NCBI RefSeq assembly: GCF_010747415.1
Contig: NZ_JAAGNZ010000002.1
Coordinates: forward strand, 1,612,001 to 1,676,000
Length of the DNA: 64,000 nucleotides
Direction: 5' to 3'
DNA from: Spirosoma agri
GTDB lineage: Bacteria > Bacteroidota > Bacteroidia > Cytophagales > Spirosomataceae
The position numbers and the translations under genes are program-made. The stretch's first letter is position 1; the number at the start of each line of letters is the position of its first letter. The notes under the pieces were generated by a model that had not been told where the DNA came from, made no database searches, and saw only the letters and a program-made list of their open reading frames with translations. This document shows, in pieces, positions 61,456-64,000 of this stretch.

Positions 61456-61485
61456 TTGCATTATTAAAACATCGCTTTACCTTTG
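61456..61485 (+). promoter_or_regulatory. Promoter of the tRNA-Glu gene
   Basis: TTG (61456-61458), 19 bases, then TACCTTTG (61478-61485): a full match to the Bacteroidota pattern at optimal spacing, 60 bases before the mature tRNA end. This is the best promoter in the window. Confidence 0.7.
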
Positions 61486-61545
61486 CACCACGATTCGACA
61501 ACGAAGCAGCGGTAACGCAAAAACGTTGGGTCTTGGACACAAGAT

Positions 61546-61617
61546 GGCCGATTCGTCTAGCGGTTAGGACATCGCCCTTTCACGGCGGTAACACGGGTTC
61601 GATTCCCGTATCGGTCA
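61546..61617 (+). tRNA. tRNA-Glu (anticodon TTC)
   Basis: The full cloverleaf folds by hand. The acceptor GGCCGAT pairs with ATCGGTC (one G-U), the D arm is GTC/GAC, the anticodon stem TCGCC/GGCGG carries loop CTTTCAC with anticodon TTC, and the T arm ACGGG-TTCGATT-CCCGT is perfect. The discriminator base is A61617 and CCA is not encoded. It is a single-gene transcript with its own promoter and terminator. Confidence 0.97.
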
Positions 61618-61636
61618 CTAACAGAGTATACAGCTC

Positions 61637-61672
61637 CACAAAACCCGCCCATAAAGCGGGTTTTGTGTTTTT
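61637..61672 (+). terminator. Rho-independent terminator of tRNA-Glu
   Basis: CACAAAACCCGC (61637-61648) pairs exactly with GCGGGTTTTGTG (61656-61667), loop of 7, followed by TTTTT. Confidence 0.92.
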
Positions 61673-61812
61673 ACCCGTTCCCGTCAAAAAGCGTTCCGTC
61701 CACATCCGCGCATACATCATGCTGATGTGTCCCTTCTGAAGCTGTGGGCTAGACTTTCCACAATAGGTTTTTTACCATTATACTACTGTGGAATATATAC
61801 AGATTGCCAATC

Positions 61813-61888
61813 GACAACTTATTGATTTAAAACAGAGCTGTTTTACCAGTTAAAGTTTTATAATGTCTCAAACTGACAATAAGTTGTC
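61813..61888. repeat. Nested inverted repeats downstream of tRNA-Glu
   Basis: GACAACTTATTG (61813-61824) and CAATAAGTTGTC (61877-61888) are exact complements. Between them AAAACAG-AG-CTGTTTT (61829-61844) forms a second palindrome. Just upstream, TTCCACAATAG and CTACTGTGGAA (about 61755-61794) pair with one mismatch. The stretch 61673-61910 holds no coding frame I can support. Its nature is unknown: an element remnant, or an untranslated RNA. Confidence 0.5.
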
Positions 61889-61910
61889 CCAAATTGAAAA
61901 GCACGACCAA

Positions 61911-61985
61911 AGAGCAGATTATACCTTGCTGAAGGGTTTCGATTCCCCATAATCGTTATTCATCAAGGTATAATCTGCTCTTTTT
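61911..61985 (+). terminator. 18-bp perfect hairpin with T-run directly before the GT-C-like gene
   Basis: AGAGCAGATTATACCTTG (61911-61928) and CAAGGTATAATCTGCTCT (61964-61981) are exact complements around a 35-base loop and are followed by TTTT. The ATG at 61986 begins right after the T-run. The loop contains AGGGTTTCGATTCCCC, similar to a tRNA T-arm. It may end an upstream transcript or act as a leader attenuator for the downstream gene. Confidence 0.65.
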
Positions 61986-64000
61986 ATGTGTATACTATTA
62001 CCCATGATTGGCTTGTACTGCCTGTTCTGTCTTCTACGGAACCGTGAAATTGACTGGCGTATAAGTTATCTACAGGCAACACTCTTGCTTGTTTTATACA
62101 CGGCACTGTCAACAGAATTATTGTCTGTCAGTCACTCGCTCACCAGTAGTGCGGTGTGTGTAAGCTGGGCGTTATTAGTGAGCGTACTCGCCACTGCACT
62201 GTATAGAAAAAGAAAATTTACGTTTCCATCCAGCATTTCTCTCCGCTATAAGCAGTTACCTCCTGGCTTTTTACTAATTGTTGTCACATGGGTGTTGCCC
62301 CTTATAGTTCTTGCCCTCTACTGTATGCCCAATAATCAGGATGGACTTAGTTATCATCTTGTGCGAATACAGCATTGGATTCAGAACAAAAATGTCTCCT
62401 ATTATCCGACGAACTTCACTGTTCAGAATTACTACAATGTCTTGTCGGAGTACACTATTCTGCATAGTCAATTACTGAGCGGTTCAGACTATTTTATGAA
62501 TTCCATCCAGTGTTTGGCTATGCTAAGCTCATTACTGGCCGCATCACTGATTGCACAAGAGTTAGGAGCTACAACGCGTGGACAATGGCTAACAGCAGTA
62601 CTCGTGCTTACATTGCCGATGGGTATTTTGCAAAGTACGACGACACAGAATGACTATTTGACCGGCTATTTTACCTTATCCGCTATTTATCTGGGTATTC
62701 GTTTAATCAGACGTGGTCCTCATCAGAAAGCCTATATAGGCTATTTAGCCTTGGCAATCGCTCTCGGGGGCTTCACCAAATATTCCTTTTTCCTGATTGC
62801 TTTTCCTTTTGTTGCCTGGTTTGGTATTGAATACATCTATCGCTATGGGTGGTGGGCAGGAGTCAACTTAGCAGTCGTGTGTTTACTCGTTTTACTCGCT
62901 ATATATGGCCCCTTCTGGTACCGAAACTACCAGGTATTAGGCTCTATTTTGAGCCCTTCTTCTGACTCTCCGCTATTTCTGGATAGCTACAGTAATGAGC
63001 GCTTAACCGGGCAAAGTTTACTGTCCAGTCTAAGCAAAAATCTGGTTATGCATCTGGCCTTGCCCAGCCAGAATTACAACGATGCGCTACTGTCTGGGAT
63101 GTATTCCTTCCATCGCTACCTAGGCATTAATATAAGCGATCCGGCAACGACGATGGGAGACTACAAACTCACGTTCACAATCAATGAGGATACATCGACG
63201 AACTGCCTTCATCTGCTCCTGGCCATCGTATCCGGGATAATCGTTTGCGTACGTCCTACAGACCGCGTGATTCGTACATACGGACTTTGCCTTGTAGGCG
63301 GTTTATTGATGTACTCGGCTGGTTTCAAATGGCAATACTTTCACTCCCGGACACAACTACCACTCTTTCTGTTAGCGGCTCCCTTCACTGCACAGGTAGT
63401 AGCCAGTCAACTGACAAATCATTCACGCTGGATAAGTTTCCTTAGTGTAGTGTTGCTGGTTACGGCACTGCCCTACATTTACAGCAACAATGGAAAAAAT
63501 ATAATTCCTGTTCGATCGCTGGTTAAACAGATTGTCGGTTATTCGCCGGCGTCGGTTAGTTCGGCCAGTTTTCCGTCGTATCTGTCCAGAGAAAGGCTGA
63601 CGCAAAAGCTGGCTGAAATTGGCTATAAACCCAATCCTGTTGACCCCGACTGGTATGATTGTAAGCTAAACGAACATCCTGCATACGCACTGCTCGAAGA
63701 AATAGGCTATCTACCGCCCAGTGAGCCCAGCATATGGACTGTAAAAAAACGGCAGGACTTCTTCTTCGTACTGACTGAATCGAAAAAATCGGAATGGGAT
63801 CAAATCGTGGCGATTCTGAAAAAAGGAAATCATACATCCATTGGAATCATGATCGAAGGGCCAGATCTTGTTTACCCATTATGGACATTGACGAAAAATG
63901 CGCTTAACCAGCCTGTCACCATCAACTATGTCTATTTCCCTGCTGTACTTAACCAGCTTGATTACAACCGGTTAACGGACTCGTATTCGTGTATAATTTC
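61986..64000 (+). CDS. Polytopic GT-C-fold glycosyltransferase-like membrane protein (partial)
   Basis: The frame is open from ATG 61986 to the right edge (671 codons), so the C-terminus is missing. It has many hydrophobic helices (LPPGFLLIVVTWVLPLIVLA, GQWLTAVLVLTLPMGILQ, YIGYLALAIALGGFTKYSFF). The first outer loop carries PNNQDGLSYHLVRIQHW, an Asp/His arrangement like the GT39/ArnT-type GT-C family, and a second acidic motif TTTQNDYLTGYF follows. A soluble domain begins at about residue 515. It may transfer a sugar from a polyprenyl-phosphate donor; no partner gene is visible. A second ATG at 62004 is in frame. The region is more AT-rich than neighbours. Confidence 0.65.
   Translation, partial: MCILLPMIGLYCLFCLLRNREIDWRISYLQATLLLVLYTALSTELLSVSHSLTSSAVCVSWALLVSVLATALYRKRKFTFPSSISLRYKQLPPGFLLIVVTWVLPLIVLALYCMPNNQDGLSYHLVRIQHWIQNKNVSYYPTNFTVQNYYNVLSEYTILHSQLLSGSDYFMNSIQCLAMLSSLLAASLIAQELGATTRGQWLTAVLVLTLPMGILQSTTTQNDYLTGYFTLSAIYLGIRLIRRGPHQKAYIGYLALAIALGGFTKYSFFLIAFPFVAWFGIEYIYRYGWWAGVNLAVVCLLVLLAIYGPFWYRNYQVLGSILSPSSDSPLFLDSYSNERLTGQSLLSSLSKNLVMHLALPSQNYNDALLSGMYSFHRYLGINISDPATTMGDYKLTFTINEDTSTNCLHLLLAIVSGIIVCVRPTDRVIRTYGLCLVGGLLMYSAGFKWQYFHSRTQLPLFLLAAPFTAQVVASQLTNHSRWISFLSVVLLVTALPYIYSNNGKNIIPVRSLVKQIVGYSPASVSSASFPSYLSRERLTQKLAEIGYKPNPVDPDWYDCKLNEHPAYALLEEIGYLPPSEPSIWTVKKRQDFFFVLTESKKSEWDQIVAILKKGNHTSIGIMIEGPDLVYPLWTLTKNALNQPVTINYVYFPAVLNQLDYNRLTDSYSCII

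Noticed and set aside
61921-61963. Second tRNA gene suggested by the GGGTTTCGATTCCCC segment
   Set aside because: Only a T-arm-like stretch is present, with an extra base in the loop; no acceptor, D or anticodon stem can be folded.

Overview
The window looks like chromosomal DNA of a Bacteroidota bacterium, most likely of the Cytophagales (Spirosoma-like). The grounds are a SusC/SusD pair, the ftsX-DUF3098-uppP-truB-ribF cluster, a CvfB-type S1 protein, TAnnTTTG -7 elements upstream of several genes, weak Shine-Dalgarno sequences and roughly even base composition. Genus is inference; no rRNA gene is present. One tRNA gene (Glu, TTC) is seen. No complete insertion sequence, prophage or CRISPR array is visible.

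Layout. 1-6035: end of a sigma-70-like factor, a membrane-anchored TPR (anti-sigma-like) protein, a tiny lipoprotein missed by length cut-offs, a degraded second copy of the TPR gene's 3' end, then a subtilisin-like protease overlapping a TPR-CHAT (caspase-like) protein. This is the most unusual block. 6103-19636: housekeeping genes: DoxX-like membrane protein, DEDDh exonuclease, CvfB, rpiB-ABC exporter-FUSC, zwf-pgl (oxidative pentose phosphate entry), trpS, maeB, map. 19729-23453: a PIN toxin-antitoxin pair downstream of DUF3098-uppP-truB-ribF, with ftsX just upstream. 24528-33187: GH32 fructan hydrolase, metF, two tandem PAP2 phosphatases, an AddA/RecB-like helicase whose C-terminal nuclease motif looks dead, and a small outer-membrane protein. 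33203-38913: a minus-strand histidine operon (hisG, hisD, hisC) interrupted by a vapBC-like pair, a class V aminotransferase and a variant peptide deformylase. 39349-41324: a HigA-like antitoxin split by an in-frame TGA, then a DEAD-box RNA helicase. 41553-45642: a secreted glutaminase-family protein and a sulfatase.

45937-56378 is a polysaccharide utilisation locus: NarL-type response regulator and TPR histidine kinase, SusC, SusD, an IPT/TIG surface glycan-binding lipoprotein and a CBM plus GH26 beta-mannanase, predicting beta-mannan use. It is followed by a cyclase-family hydrolase, a BNR-repeat secreted protein, an M14 carboxypeptidase, tRNA-Glu and a polytopic GT-C-type membrane protein that runs off the right edge.

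A dispersed palindromic (REP-like) element occurs at about 6.8, 15.3, 39.3 and 44.1 kb. Its arm sequence varies between copies while the palindrome is kept, and one copy supplies the last codons of a protein.
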